Source: Streptomyces atratus
GTDB lineage: Bacteria > Actinomycetota > Actinomycetes > Streptomycetales > Streptomycetaceae
Direction: 5' to 3'
DNA length: 64,000 nt
Assembly: GCF_900119365.1 (NCBI RefSeq)
Contig: NZ_FPJO01000002.1
Location: 1-64,000, forward strand
Shown one piece after another: positions 47,553 to 56,249 of the stretch. Each line of letters starts with the position of its first letter. The first letter of the stretch is position 1. The notes beneath the pieces are model-generated. The model searched no databases. It worked only from the letters and a program-made list of their open reading frames with translations, and was not told where the DNA came from. A program made the translations under genes and the position numbers.

Positions 47553-47560
47553 GTCGTCGT

Positions 47561-48808
47561 TCAGGCGGTCTGCGCCGCCCCGGAGACCTGGGCGAGGTAC
47601 GCGTTGGTCTTCTCCGGGTCGAAGAAGAAGTTGTCGAAGTCCGCCGGGTTGTTGAAGCCGTTGGCGAAGCGGTCGGCGACCGGCTGGAGCCGGCCGGCGG
47701 CGCCGATCAGGTTCAGTACGTGCTCCGGCGGTACGCCGAGCATCGCGTTGGTCCACTTCACGACGTGCTGCGCGGTGTCCCAGTATCGGTCGAACGTGGC
47801 CTGCATCCACTGCGCGTCGAACTCCCGGTCGCCGTGCTCGATGATCGAGTCCAGGTAGGCGTTGGCGCACTTGGAGGCCGAGTTGGAGCCCTGGCCGGTG
47901 ACCGGGTCGTTGGCGACGACGACGTCCGCGACGCCGAGCACCAGACCGCCGCTGGGCAGCCGGCCGATCGGCTTGCGGACGGTCGGGGCGTATCGGCCCG
48001 CCAGGGTGCCGTTGGCGTCGGTCAGTTCGACCTTGGTGGCGCGGGCGTACTCCCACGGCGTGAAGCGCTCCATCAGCTCCAGCGTCTTCGCCAGGTGCTC
48101 GGAGGGGTCCTTGATGCCCTGGAACACGTCGAGCGGGCCGCCCGGGATGCCTTCCCAGAACAGGATGTCGGCGCGGCCGGAGGTGGTGAAGGTCGGCATC
48201 ACGAAGAGCTCGCCGACACCGGGGACCAGGTTGCAGCGGACCGCGTCGAAGTCGGGGTGCTCCGGGCGCGGGCCCATGCCGTGGACGTACGCGACGGCCA
48301 GGGCGCGCTGCGGGGCGTCGAACGGCGAACGGGAGGCGTCCCGGCCGAACATGGAGACCAGCTCGCCCTTGCCCGCGGAGACCATCACCAGGTCGTAGGT
48401 GCGGGAGAAGTAGTCCAGGTCGGAGACGGCCGCGCCGTGGATGACGAGCTGTCCGCCGCGCTGGGCGAAGGTCTCCATCCAGCCGGCCATCTTCACGCGC
48501 TGGTCGACGGACTGGGCGAAGCCGTCCAGCTTGCCGACCCAGTCGACGGCGCGCGAGGAGTCCGGCGCCGCGACGGAGACGCCGAGGCCCTCGATGCGCG
48601 GGGCCTGGGACTCCCAGAAGTTGAGCTGGTAGTCACGCTCGTGCTGGAGCGCCGTGTGGAACATGCACTGCGTCGACATGACCCGGCCGGAGCGGATCTC
48701 GTCGGCCGTGCGGTTGGACATCAGGGTGACTTCGTACCCCCGGGACTGCAGTCCGAGGGCCAGCTGGAGCCCGGACTGGCCGGCTCCGACTATGAGTATC
48801 TTCCGCAT
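47561..48808 (-). CDS. StyA-like FAD monooxygenase (styrene/indole type)
   Basis: 415 residues. N-terminal FAD motif ILIVGAGQSGLQLALGLQ (GxGxxG) and a second dinucleotide-type segment around LVLGVADVVVANDPVTGQGSN match the styrene/indole monooxygenase group. These are two-component enzymes needing a separate flavin reductase, and none is encoded nearby. It follows cvnD by 23 nt with a GGAG ribosome site, so it seems to be the fifth gene of the conservon operon; other conservons often end in a cytochrome P450. Confidence 0.88.
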   Translation of the reverse strand: MRKILIVGAGQSGLQLALGLQSRGYEVTLMSNRTADEIRSGRVMSTQCMFHTALQHERDYQLNFWESQAPRIEGLGVSVAAPDSSRAVDWVGKLDGFAQSVDQRVKMAGWMETFAQRGGQLVIHGAAVSDLDYFSRTYDLVMVSAGKGELVSMFGRDASRSPFDAPQRALAVAYVHGMGPRPEHPDFDAVRCNLVPGVGELFVMPTFTTSGRADILFWEGIPGGPLDVFQGIKDPSEHLAKTLELMERFTPWEYARATKVELTDANGTLAGRYAPTVRKPIGRLPSGGLVLGVADVVVANDPVTGQGSNSASKCANAYLDSIIEHGDREFDAQWMQATFDRYWDTAQHVVKWTNAMLGVPPEHVLNLIGAAGRLQPVADRFANGFNNPADFDNFFFDPEKTNAYLAQVSGAAQTA

Positions 48809-48831
48809 CGCGGTTCTCCGTTGTAAGTGAT

Positions 48832-49482
48832 CTATGCAGGGGTGGCGTCGAGGGCGTGGCCGACCAGGGCCAGCAGCGACTCGATGACGGTGATCCTGTT
48901 ACGCGCGTCCATGATCACAACAGGCACCTGCGGCGGGACGGTCAGGGCCTCCCGGACGTCCTCGGCCTCGAACCCGGTGGTTCCCTCGAAGTGGTTGACG
49001 GCGACGATGTACGGCAGCCCGCAGCTCTCGAAGTAGTCGAGGGCGGGGAAGCAGTCGGCGAGCCGGCGGGTGTCGGCCATCACGACCGCGCCGATCGCGC
49101 CGCGCACCAGGTCGTCCCACATGAACCAGAAGCGCTGCTGGCCCGGTGTGCCGAAGACGTACAGCACGAGGTCGTCGTCGAGCGTGACCCGGCCGAAGTC
49201 CATCGCGACGGTCGTGGTGACCTTGTCGGGCGTCGCGGAGAGATCGTCGGTCTCCTCGCTGGCCTGGGTCATCATCGCTTCGGTCCTCAGCGGGGTGATC
49301 TCGGAGACCGACCCGACGAAGGTCGTCTTGCCCACGCCGAAGCCTCCCGCGACCACGATCTTCGTGGCGATGGGGGCCCTGGTGTGGTCCAGCTGCCAGG
49401 CCTGGAGCGATTCCTCGGCCTGGTCCCTGGCGCCCGGCTGACGCGGGGCGAAGAGCGGCGACTCAGAGACGGCGGAGTCCAT
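48832..49482 (-). CDS. cvnD: Conservon small GTPase-like protein
   Basis: 216 residues. P-loop GGFGVGKTTFVG (about 46-57), switch region TVAMDFGRV, and YVFGTPGQQRFWFMWDD matching the DxxG region. NHFEGTTG stands where NKxD would be, so guanine specificity is not classical. In conservons CvnD is thought to be the switch partner of CvnA. It overlaps cvnC by 20 nt. Confidence 0.93.
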   Translation of the reverse strand: MDSAVSESPLFAPRQPGARDQAEESLQAWQLDHTRAPIATKIVVAGGFGVGKTTFVGSVSEITPLRTEAMMTQASEETDDLSATPDKVTTTVAMDFGRVTLDDDLVLYVFGTPGQQRFWFMWDDLVRGAIGAVVMADTRRLADCFPALDYFESCGLPYIVAVNHFEGTTGFEAEDVREALTVPPQVPVVIMDARNRITVIESLLALVGHALDATPA

Positions 49483-49876
49483 TGAGCACCCTTTCGAGCA
49501 GTGCGCGGTCGGGCTGGCCGGTGCCGTGACCGGTCCCGTACACGCGGATCTTTCCCTGGTCGGCCAAGTCGCTGAGCAGCACCCGGACCACGCCGAGCGG
49601 CATCTTCAACAGGGCCGAGATCTCCGCGACGGTACGCATCCGGCGGCAGATTTCGACGATGGCCTGGAGCTCCGGCATGACGCGGCCGGCCAGGTTGCCG
49701 TTGGTCAGCTCGCGGCGCTCCTCGGGCGCTTCGAGCGCGGCGACGAACGTCTCGACGAGCAGGACATGGCCGAAGCGGGTGCGTCCGCCGGTGAGCGAGT
49801 ACGGACGGACCCGTGCGGGCCTTCGGTCGGACCCGCGGACGGGGAGCCTGCGGGCGGTTTCAGCAGCGGGCTTCAC
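49463..49876 (-). CDS. cvnC: Conservon DUF742 protein
   Basis: 137 residues from GTG 49876. RPYSLTGGRTR and the winged-helix-like C-terminus (AEISALLKMPLGVVRVLLSDLADQG) define DUF742. Its start overlaps the cvnB stop (GTGA). Its role in the membrane-associated switch complex is not known in detail. Confidence 0.93.
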   Translation of the reverse strand: MKPAAETARRLPVRGSDRRPARVRPYSLTGGRTRFGHVLLVETFVAALEAPEERRELTNGNLAGRVMPELQAIVEICRRMRTVAEISALLKMPLGVVRVLLSDLADQGKIRVYGTGHGTGQPDRALLERVLNGLRRL

Positions 49877-50352
49877 TGGGTGCTCTCCATCGATTTGCGC
49901 AGTTCACTGCGGAGTTCGGGGGTGAGTACGTGTCCGGCCCGGCCCACGAAGAGCGCCATGTGGTAGGCGATGACGCTCATGTCGCAGTCCGGGGTGGCAT
50001 GCACGCCGAGCAGCGAGCCGTCGCTGATCGACATGACGAAGACGCTGCCCTCGTCCATGGCGACCATCGTCTGTTTGACGCCGCCGCCGTCCATCAGCTT
50101 GGCGGCGCCGATGGTGAGGCTGCCGATGCCGGAAACGATGGTCGCCAGGTCGGCGCTGGAGCCCTTGGGCCCGTCCTGCCCGCCGGTGCTCGGGGTGACC
50201 AGATGGCCGGGGTCGGAGGAGAGCAGCATCAGCCCGTCCGACGAGACGACGGTGACCGAGTGGACCCCTGGCACCTCCTCCACCAGATTGCTCAGCAACC
50301 AGTGAAGGTTACGGGCCTCGTTACTCAGCCCGAATGTGCTGGGCGCAGTCAA
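49873..50352 (-). CDS. cvnB: Conservon roadblock/LC7 protein
   Basis: 159 residues from TTG 50352, overlapping the cvnA stop (TTGA). NEARNLHWLLSNLVEEVPGV, VVSSDGLMLLSS and MDEGSVFVMSISDGSLLGV show a roadblock/LC7 domain similar to MglB, a GTPase-activating partner. It probably acts on the CvnD GTPase. Length is a little above the family norm through a Gly/Ser linker (about 53-65). Confidence 0.93.
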   Translation of the reverse strand: MTAPSTFGLSNEARNLHWLLSNLVEEVPGVHSVTVVSSDGLMLLSSDPGHLVTPSTGGQDGPKGSSADLATIVSGIGSLTIGAAKLMDGGGVKQTMVAMDEGSVFVMSISDGSLLGVHATPDCDMSVIAYHMALFVGRAGHVLTPELRSELRKSMESTQ

Positions 50353-53273
50353 CTGCGTGCCTCCTCGACTGTGTCCCCCGTCTCATCCGTCTGGTCGGTC
50401 CGTGCCGGGCGTCCACCGGGTGCGGTGGCTCCCGGGAGGGACTGGGTGGCCGTGACCTCGGCGATCTCCGCCTCCACGTCCCGCCGGCCGTCCTTCGCGC
50501 CCTGGTGGAAGCCGCCGAGCCTGCGGCGCAGCGCCTCCTTGTCCAGGCTGCCCTTGCGCTCGGTGGTGGTGGCCGCGGTGGGCTTGACGACCTTGGGGGT
50601 GCGCTTGGGCAGCCCCTTGTCCGTGATGCGTTCGGTCTGCTGCGGCTGCTGGTCCGGCTGCCGGGGGCCGGGCAGCGCGTCCGCCAGGGGCGTGGGGGCC
50701 GGGGCCGGGGTGTACGGCTCCGGGGTCTGGTCCGCGGCGCGTTCGTGGCGGTCGGGGCCGATGGCGTACGGATCGGGGGCCTTGGTCCCGGCAGCGTCCG
50801 CGGACTCCGGAACCACCGGGAGCCGGACCTGCATCGTGACCTCGGACTCCGCCTCGGCCGGAGCCTTCGCCGGGGCCTTCGCCGGGGCCTTCGCCGGGGC
50901 CTCCGTCGGTGCCTCCGCCTGGGCCGGGACCTCCGCCTCGACAGGAGCGGGCGAAGGGGCGGCGGGTGCCGGCTCGGCGCCCGCCTCGCGGATCGTCTGC
51001 TCGGCGGCGGCGATCAGCGGGTCCTCGGGCAGCGCGAGCGGACGGGCCGGCAGCGCGTTGGAGTTGGCTTCGGCGACCGACCCCGGAAGGTTCAGCGCGG
51101 GGGCGTCCCCGGGGATCTGCACCGGCGGCGGAGTGGTCGCCGGGGGCGCCTTCGGCAGCAGGGTCTGGGGCAGGACGACGACCGCCGTGACCCCGCTGCC
51201 CTTGTGGGCGCGCAGCTGCACCCGCACGCCGTGGCGCGCGGCCAGCAGGGAGGTGACCTGGAGGCCGAGGCCGGCCCCGGACGCCTCCTTGTCGTCTCGC
51301 TCGCCCGCCTCGAACAGGGTGGGGTCACCGAGACGGGCGTTGAGCTCGCCCATCCGTGCGGCCGACATCCCGATGCCCGAGTCCTCGACGGAGAGCATCA
51401 CCTCGCCGCTCTCCAGCAGCCAGCCGGAGAGCTGGACATGGGAGTCCGGCGGCGAGAAGGAGGTGGCGTTCTCCAGGAGTTCGGCGACGAGGTGGCTGAG
51501 GTCGTCGGCGGCGAAGCCGGCGATCTGGGCGTGCGGCGGCAGGGACTGGATGGTGACCCGCTCGTACCGCTCGATCTCCGACACGGCCGCGCGCAACACG
51601 TCGACCAGCGGGATCGGTCCCGCGTGCCCGTGGCCGTGCTCGGCGCCCGCGAGGACCAGCATGTTCTCGCTGTGCCTGCGCATGACGGTGGCCATGTGGT
51701 CGAGCTTGAAGAGGGTGGCGAGCCGCTCCGGGTCGTGCTCCCGCTCCTCCAGGCTCTCGATGACCCCGAGCTGGCGCTCGACGAGGCCGAGGGTGCGCAG
51801 CGAGAGGTTGACGAAGGTGTGGTGGACCGTGTCCTTCAGCCGCTCCAGCTGGGCGGTGAGGTCGGCGGCCAGGAGCTGGAGCTCGGCGCGCTGGACGGTG
51901 AGGGCCTCGCGCCCGGCGATCAGCTCGCCGCGCTCGGCCTGCAGGCTCTCGAAGCGGCCGTTGAACTCGGTCAGGAGCCCCTGGAGCCTGCCGTGCAGGC
52001 TGTTGAGGGACCGTACGACCTGGGCGAACTCGTCGTTGCGGCCGGTGTAGCGGACCGGTTCGGCGGTGTCGGGCTCCGCGGCGAGGCGGGCGGCGCCGAT
52101 CCGCAGGACGGCGAGCGGCTGGGTGAGGGTGCGGGCCACGGCGGTGGAGACGCCGACGGCGACCAGCAGACAGCCACCGAGCAGCGCGATACGCAGTTCG
52201 AGCGCGGTGACGTCGTCGTCGCGCAACTGCTCCAGGCGCTGGATCTGTTCGGTGCCGAGTGCGGACTCGACGCTCCGCATCCGGTCGATCCGGGCGGAGA
52301 GCGCCGCCTCGGCCTTCTTGCGGTTGGTGCTCTGGTCGGAGTCCGACAGCCCGGGGCGGTCGGTGAGGGTGTTGAGGTACTTCTCCGCGCTGTTGACCTC
52401 GGGCCCGGTGACGGTGGAGGACAGCTTGCCGCGGGCAGTGGCGCCCGCGGCCTGGTCGAAGTCGGCGAGCGAGGCGAGTTCGCGGACCCGGGCCTGCTGG
52501 GCGGCGGCGCTCAGCTCGTCACGGGTGCGGTCGTCCTTGTCGCTGCCGCCGACCGAGGTCTGCACCGGCAGTCCGGTCACCGGGTCGAGCTGGGGGGTCG
52601 TGACCTTGCGGGGCACCGAGAGCGCGGCGATCAGCAGCCCCCGGGTGGCGGCGGCCTGCTCGGTGGCCTGCCCGAGGGCGAGCGGGGCGCGGGTGGCCTC
52701 GGCGGCGCGCGGCGGGGTCTTCTCGGCGAGTTCGTCGGCGAGGCCGTGGAGCTTGGCGATGACCTCGGAGTAGGCCTGGTGGGCCTCCAGCGCCGTGCCC
52801 TTGCCGCTGAGCGCGTCGCGCCGCAGCGAGGGGACGGTGGAGAGGTCTCGGCGCAGTGCGGCCGGGGCCGTGGCCCTGATCTCGTCGACCTGCTGATCGA
52901 CGCGGGCGCTCCGGCTGCTGGAGTCGTCCTTGCCGTCCGTCGCACCGGACTTCTCGTCACGCCCGGCGGCGATCCGGGCGGTGACCTCGTCGCGCTCGTC
53001 CGCGAGGGCGTGGGCGAGGGCGATGGCCTGCTGGTTCAGCTCGGCGAGAGTGACCAGTCGCTGCGATTCGTTCAGTTCGGAGGAGGCGGCGAGGATCGCG
53101 GGCGTGCCCGCGGCGATGACGGTGATACCGACGACCGCGACACCGGCGACCAGCCGACTCCTCACGCGCGCGGTGCGCCGGGCGCCCTCGCTCTCGCTCT
53201 CGGCAGGTGCCGGTGGCGTCACCCCGGAACCGTGCTGCTTGCCGCCCTTGCTCCGAGGCCGCTTCTTCTGCAC
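50349..53273 (-). CDS. cvnA: Conservon sensor histidine kinase-like protein
   Basis: 974 residues from GTG 53273 (TTG 53285 is possible). A basic N-terminus (QKKRPRSKGGKQ) precedes membrane helix 1, a long outer nitrate/sulfonate-sensor-type helical domain, helix 2 (about 640-660) and HAMP. The ATPase domain follows (AELLENATSFSPPDSHVQL, SVEDSGIGMSA, GAGLGLQV). The His of the dimerisation helix lies in KLDHMATVMRRHSEN. The last 300 residues are Ala/Pro/Glu-rich with AKAPAKAP repeats. It is the membrane sensor of the conservon. Confidence 0.92.
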   Translation of the reverse strand: MQKKRPRSKGGKQHGSGVTPPAPAESESEGARRTARVRSRLVAGVAVVGITVIAAGTPAILAASSELNESQRLVTLAELNQQAIALAHALADERDEVTARIAAGRDEKSGATDGKDDSSSRSARVDQQVDEIRATAPAALRRDLSTVPSLRRDALSGKGTALEAHQAYSEVIAKLHGLADELAEKTPPRAAEATRAPLALGQATEQAAATRGLLIAALSVPRKVTTPQLDPVTGLPVQTSVGGSDKDDRTRDELSAAAQQARVRELASLADFDQAAGATARGKLSSTVTGPEVNSAEKYLNTLTDRPGLSDSDQSTNRKKAEAALSARIDRMRSVESALGTEQIQRLEQLRDDDVTALELRIALLGGCLLVAVGVSTAVARTLTQPLAVLRIGAARLAAEPDTAEPVRYTGRNDEFAQVVRSLNSLHGRLQGLLTEFNGRFESLQAERGELIAGREALTVQRAELQLLAADLTAQLERLKDTVHHTFVNLSLRTLGLVERQLGVIESLEEREHDPERLATLFKLDHMATVMRRHSENMLVLAGAEHGHGHAGPIPLVDVLRAAVSEIERYERVTIQSLPPHAQIAGFAADDLSHLVAELLENATSFSPPDSHVQLSGWLLESGEVMLSVEDSGIGMSAARMGELNARLGDPTLFEAGERDDKEASGAGLGLQVTSLLAARHGVRVQLRAHKGSGVTAVVVLPQTLLPKAPPATTPPPVQIPGDAPALNLPGSVAEANSNALPARPLALPEDPLIAAAEQTIREAGAEPAPAAPSPAPVEAEVPAQAEAPTEAPAKAPAKAPAKAPAEAESEVTMQVRLPVVPESADAAGTKAPDPYAIGPDRHERAADQTPEPYTPAPAPTPLADALPGPRQPDQQPQQTERITDKGLPKRTPKVVKPTAATTTERKGSLDKEALRRRLGGFHQGAKDGRRDVEAEIAEVTATQSLPGATAPGGRPARTDQTDETGDTVEEARS

Positions 53274-53638
53274 CGGTGCTCGCAATCTTGACTCGTCCGC
53301 CCTTGAAGCAGAGGTGACGCACGGTCACATGTAAATGAGCGCCCGACCCCTGGTACGGCTTCTGACCATTCCAGTGCTTTTGAGAGGGGGGCGCGCATCA
53401 ACCACTCCGCCACCTGAACGAGTGAACATCACTCCAGAGTTGGCGAACAAGTTTGCCCCGGGGGACCTTCGGCCACACCTGGTCCGTCGGCTGGAACTTC
53501 CGCGCAGGCTTTGGCAGGATGCCCGCCCGCACACCCCACGGAGCCATTCCTTCCGCTCCGGCCACTCGCCTGACCTGCTGGTGCAGGCCAATCTGCGTCG
53601 GGTGCAGGGCCCGTGAAGGCGTCGTGCAGACTGGCCGT
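53274..53638. promoter_or_regulatory. Divergent region between cvnA and the PP2C-like gene
   Basis: About 365 nt must hold the conservon promoter (minus) and the PP2C promoter (plus). A local AT-richer patch around 53328-53340 (TTTACATGTGACC on the minus strand) is the best cvnA promoter candidate. GGTGGCGGAGTGG on the minus strand near 53405-53418 looks tRNA-like but does not fold. No protein gene is supported. Confidence 0.4.
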
Positions 53639-54424
53639 ATGCGCATCGAACTGGCCACCGCCGCCGGCAGCCCGGAACGCCCGAACGAGGATTGGGCCGC
53701 CACCGCGCTTCCCGCTTCCGGCCAGGGTGGAGCGCTGATCCTGCTCGACGGGGTGACCCCGCCCCGGGGCGGGGACGGCTGTGTGCACTCGGTCCCCTGG
53801 TTCACCGCCCGGCTGGGCGGCGCACTGGTCGAACTGTCCGGTTCGCGGCCGGATCTGACCCTTCGGGAGATCCTGGCAGTGTCCATACGACGCACCGCCG
53901 ACACACACCGCTCCCTGTGTGACCTTTCTCACGTACGCACGCCTCAGGCAACGGCCGTCATGGCCCGCTGGGACGAGCGCGAGGTCGAGCATCTGGTGCT
54001 CTCCGACTCCGTACTGCTGTTCGAGGCGCACGACGGAAGCGTGCGCCCCCTGCTCGACGACCGGCTCGACCGGCTGCCGCCCGGCACACTGAGCAGCGAG
54101 GCGATCGCCGACGCCCGGGCGCGGAACAAGGAGGGCGGCTTCTTCACCGCCGCCGCCGATCCCTCCGTGGCGGCCCGCGCGGTCACCGGGCGCACCCCGC
54201 TCGACCAGGTGCGGGCGATCGCCGCGCTGACCGACGGGGCGGCCCGCTGGACCGAGATGTTCCACGAGGGCGACTGGGCGGACTGCCTCGGCGTTCTCCG
54301 CAGGGAGGGGACGCAGGGGCTGATCGACCGGGTCAGGGCCCTGGAGGACGCGGACACCGAGCGCAGGCGGCTGCGTCGCGGCAAGACCCATGACGACGCG
54401 ACGGCGGTGTACGCGGTGCTGTGA
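53639..54424 (+). CDS. PP2C-like protein phosphatase
   Basis: 261 residues from ATG 53639; no ribosome site, perhaps leaderless. PP2C landmarks: NEDWAATA (metal Asp region near residue 17), LILLDGVTPPRGG, VLSDSVLLF, ALTDGAARW and the final GKTHDDATAVYAVL with the DD metal pair. It would remove phosphate from Ser/Thr. The N-terminal RxNEDW motif is close to canonical RxxNED. It is divergent from the conservon. Confidence 0.82.
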   Translation: MRIELATAAGSPERPNEDWAATALPASGQGGALILLDGVTPPRGGDGCVHSVPWFTARLGGALVELSGSRPDLTLREILAVSIRRTADTHRSLCDLSHVRTPQATAVMARWDEREVEHLVLSDSVLLFEAHDGSVRPLLDDRLDRLPPGTLSSEAIADARARNKEGGFFTAAADPSVAARAVTGRTPLDQVRAIAALTDGAARWTEMFHEGDWADCLGVLRREGTQGLIDRVRALEDADTERRRLRRGKTHDDATAVYAVL

Positions 54425-54454
54425 CGGCGCACCGGCGGGCGTGCCCGGCGCGCT

Positions 54455-54937
54455 TCAGTCCTCGGCCCGCGCGTTCAAGTGGTGCAGCAGCCGGGCCAGT
54501 TCGGCCACCTCGGCCCGGTCCCAGTCGTCGAGCTTGCGGACATAGCGCTCACGGCGGGCGTCGCGCACACTGCGGTAGCGGTCCAGCCCCTCGGTGGTGA
54601 GGTGGACGAGGAAGGCCCGGCCGTCGGCCGGATCGGGCTCACGAGCCACCAGTCCGAGGTCTTCCAGTGCGCGCAGTTGACGGCTCATGGTCGCCTTGCC
54701 CACCCCGAAGTAGGCCGCGAGATCGGTGGCCCGCTGCTGCCCGGCCGACTCCAGCCGGACGAGGAGTCCGTACGCGGCGGCCTCCAGTTCCGGGTGGACC
54801 TCGCGCGCCATCTCCCCCGAGTTCGCCCGCGCGCGGCGCAGAAAGACGGCCAACTCCCGCTCCAGGGCGAGGAATGCGTGGTCCACACCACTCCCCCCGG
54901 TCGCGCCGGGTTCACTACCGCTTTCGCTCCCGTGCAC
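54455..54937 (-). CDS. MarR-family transcriptional regulator
   Basis: 160 residues from GTG 54937 with GAGGGG upstream. Winged helix: ATDLAAYFGVGKATMSRQLRALEDLGLV (shown in part) and wing REPDPADGRAFLVHLT. Flanking helices for dimerisation are complete. It is divergent from the GH25 gene with 242 nt between, so it may control itself and that gene. Confidence 0.9.
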   Translation of the reverse strand: MHGSESGSEPGATGGSGVDHAFLALERELAVFLRRARANSGEMAREVHPELEAAAYGLLVRLESAGQQRATDLAAYFGVGKATMSRQLRALEDLGLVAREPDPADGRAFLVHLTTEGLDRYRSVRDARRERYVRKLDDWDRAEVAELARLLHHLNARAED

Positions 54938-55179
54938 GTCAACACCCCTCGTGAGCTTTCCTGTCGCTGAAAATTTCTTTCGCCGCTGGTCATCGCCGCA
55001 GCTCCGCCAGTATTTCGCAGGCGTAGACCAACGGCAGCGACCAGACCCTCTTCCGCAGCACGGGTCTACGTGCGTAGCGTCATGCATGGCATGTTCACAC
55101 CATTGCATGTCTGCAGGGGTACGCCCACGTCCCCCTGGGATCAGCACGTCCCCCCACCACGTCCTCGGAGGCACTCCCC
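54938..55179. promoter_or_regulatory. Divergent marR/lysozyme promoter region
   Basis: An imperfect inverted repeat ATGCATGG ... CCATTGCAT spans about 55082-55109, close upstream of the lysozyme start. It is a possible MarR-type operator. An AT-rich patch GAAAATTTCTTTC at about 54968-54980 is a promoter candidate. The lysozyme ribosome site is CGGAGG before ATG 55180. Confidence 0.4.
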
Positions 55180-56031
55180 ATGCCGGTGCTCAGATCCACT
55201 TCCAAGACGTCCCGCCGCTCGCGCTTCGCGGCGGCCGGAACCCTGCTCGCGGCCCTCTCCCTCCTGCTCACCCTGCCCGGCGCGGCCGGCGCCGCCGGCA
55301 TCCATGACGCAGCCGCCAAGAAGCCCGCCCGCGGCACGGCCACGATGGGCATGGGCGTCATCGCCCACGACGGCCAGGACGGACTGCCGCGGGACACCCG
55401 CGCCGTCCAGACCGAAGGCGTCGACGTCTCCGGCCACCAGGGCAACGTCGCCTGGTCGACGCTCTGGAACAGCGGTGTGAAGTGGGCCTACACCAAGGCC
55501 ACCGAGGGCACGTACTACAAGAACGAGTACTTCGCGCAGCAGTACAACGGCTCGTACAACGTGGGCATGATCCGGGGCGCGTACCACTTCGCCACCCCGA
55601 ACACCACGAGCGGCGCCACCCAGGCCAACTACTTCGTGGACAACGGGGGCGGCTGGTCGCGGGACGGCAAGACGCTGCCCGGCGTGCTCGACATCGAGTG
55701 GAACCCGTACGGCGACCAGTGCTTCGGCAAGACCGCGGCCGGCACGGTCTCCTGGATCCGCGACTTCGTGAACACGTACAAGGCACGCACCGGACGCGAC
55801 GCGGTCATCTACACCGCGACCAGTTGGTGGAAGACCTGCACCGGGAACAACGCGAGCTTCGGCGCCACCAACCCGCTGTGGGTGGCCCGCTACGCCTCCA
55901 CGGTCGGTGAACTCCCGGCCGGCTGGGGCTTCTACACGATATGGCAGTACACCTCGTCCGGCCCCACGGTCGGCGACCACGACCGCTTCAACGGCGCCCT
56001 CGACCGCGTGCAGGCCCTCGCCAACGGCTGA
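55180..56031 (+). CDS. Secreted GH25 lysozyme (muramidase)
   Basis: 283 residues. A signal peptide (about 1-40, ending PGAAGA) and a short linker lead to the GH25 barrel: GVDVSGHQGNVAW, TKATEGTYYKN, GAYHFATPNT and the catalytic pair in VLDIEWNPYG. FYTIWQYTSSG closes the barrel. It hydrolyses MurNAc-GlcNAc bonds, like cellosyl of Streptomyces. No wall-binding domain is attached. A 13-bp terminator follows. Confidence 0.95.
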   Translation: MPVLRSTSKTSRRSRFAAAGTLLAALSLLLTLPGAAGAAGIHDAAAKKPARGTATMGMGVIAHDGQDGLPRDTRAVQTEGVDVSGHQGNVAWSTLWNSGVKWAYTKATEGTYYKNEYFAQQYNGSYNVGMIRGAYHFATPNTTSGATQANYFVDNGGGWSRDGKTLPGVLDIEWNPYGDQCFGKTAAGTVSWIRDFVNTYKARTGRDAVIYTATSWWKTCTGNNASFGATNPLWVARYASTVGELPAGWGFYTIWQYTSSGPTVGDHDRFNGALDRVQALANG

Positions 56032-56069
56032 GCCCGCCCGCCGCGCCCTCGCGGTCCGCCGCTCCACAC

Positions 56070-56109
56070 AGCAGAGCCCCGGTGATCGGCAGATCCCCGG
56101 GGCTCTGCT
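56070..56109 (+). terminator. Terminator after the GH25 gene
   Basis: AGCAGAGCCCCGG (56070-56082) pairs perfectly with CCGGGGCTCTGCT (56097-56109) over 13 bp with a 14-nt loop, 38 nt after the stop. There is no T-tract. Confidence 0.85.
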
Positions 56110-56163
56110 CGCTTCACGCCTCCGACCAGGGGTTTTTCACCCCCCGAGCCGACAGCGGACCCC

Positions 56164-56195
56164 CTATACATCAGGTGTATACGCCTTATGTATAG
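56164..56195. promoter_or_regulatory. 32-bp near-perfect palindrome, probable operator
   Basis: The outer arms CTATACAT (56164-56171) and ATGTATAG (56188-56195) are exact complements. The inner part AGGTGTATACGCCT is centred on GTATAC with mirrored AGG/CCT. Only two of the sixteen base pairs mismatch. It is 54 bp upstream of the deacetylase start in AT-rich sequence and probably overlaps its promoter. The binding protein is not known. Confidence 0.8.
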
Positions 56196-56249
56196 TCCTT
56201 CTCCGCCGCACATCGTGCGCCCTGTTCAGCTACGGAGGAGTGACCCGCC

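Noticed and set aside
53395..53420. tRNA-like text GGTGGCGGAGTGG on the minus strand upstream of cvnA
   Set aside because: It resembles the start of a tRNA-Leu/Ser, but no acceptor, anticodon or T-arm pairing could be drawn downstream, and there is no TTCRA loop at the right distance.
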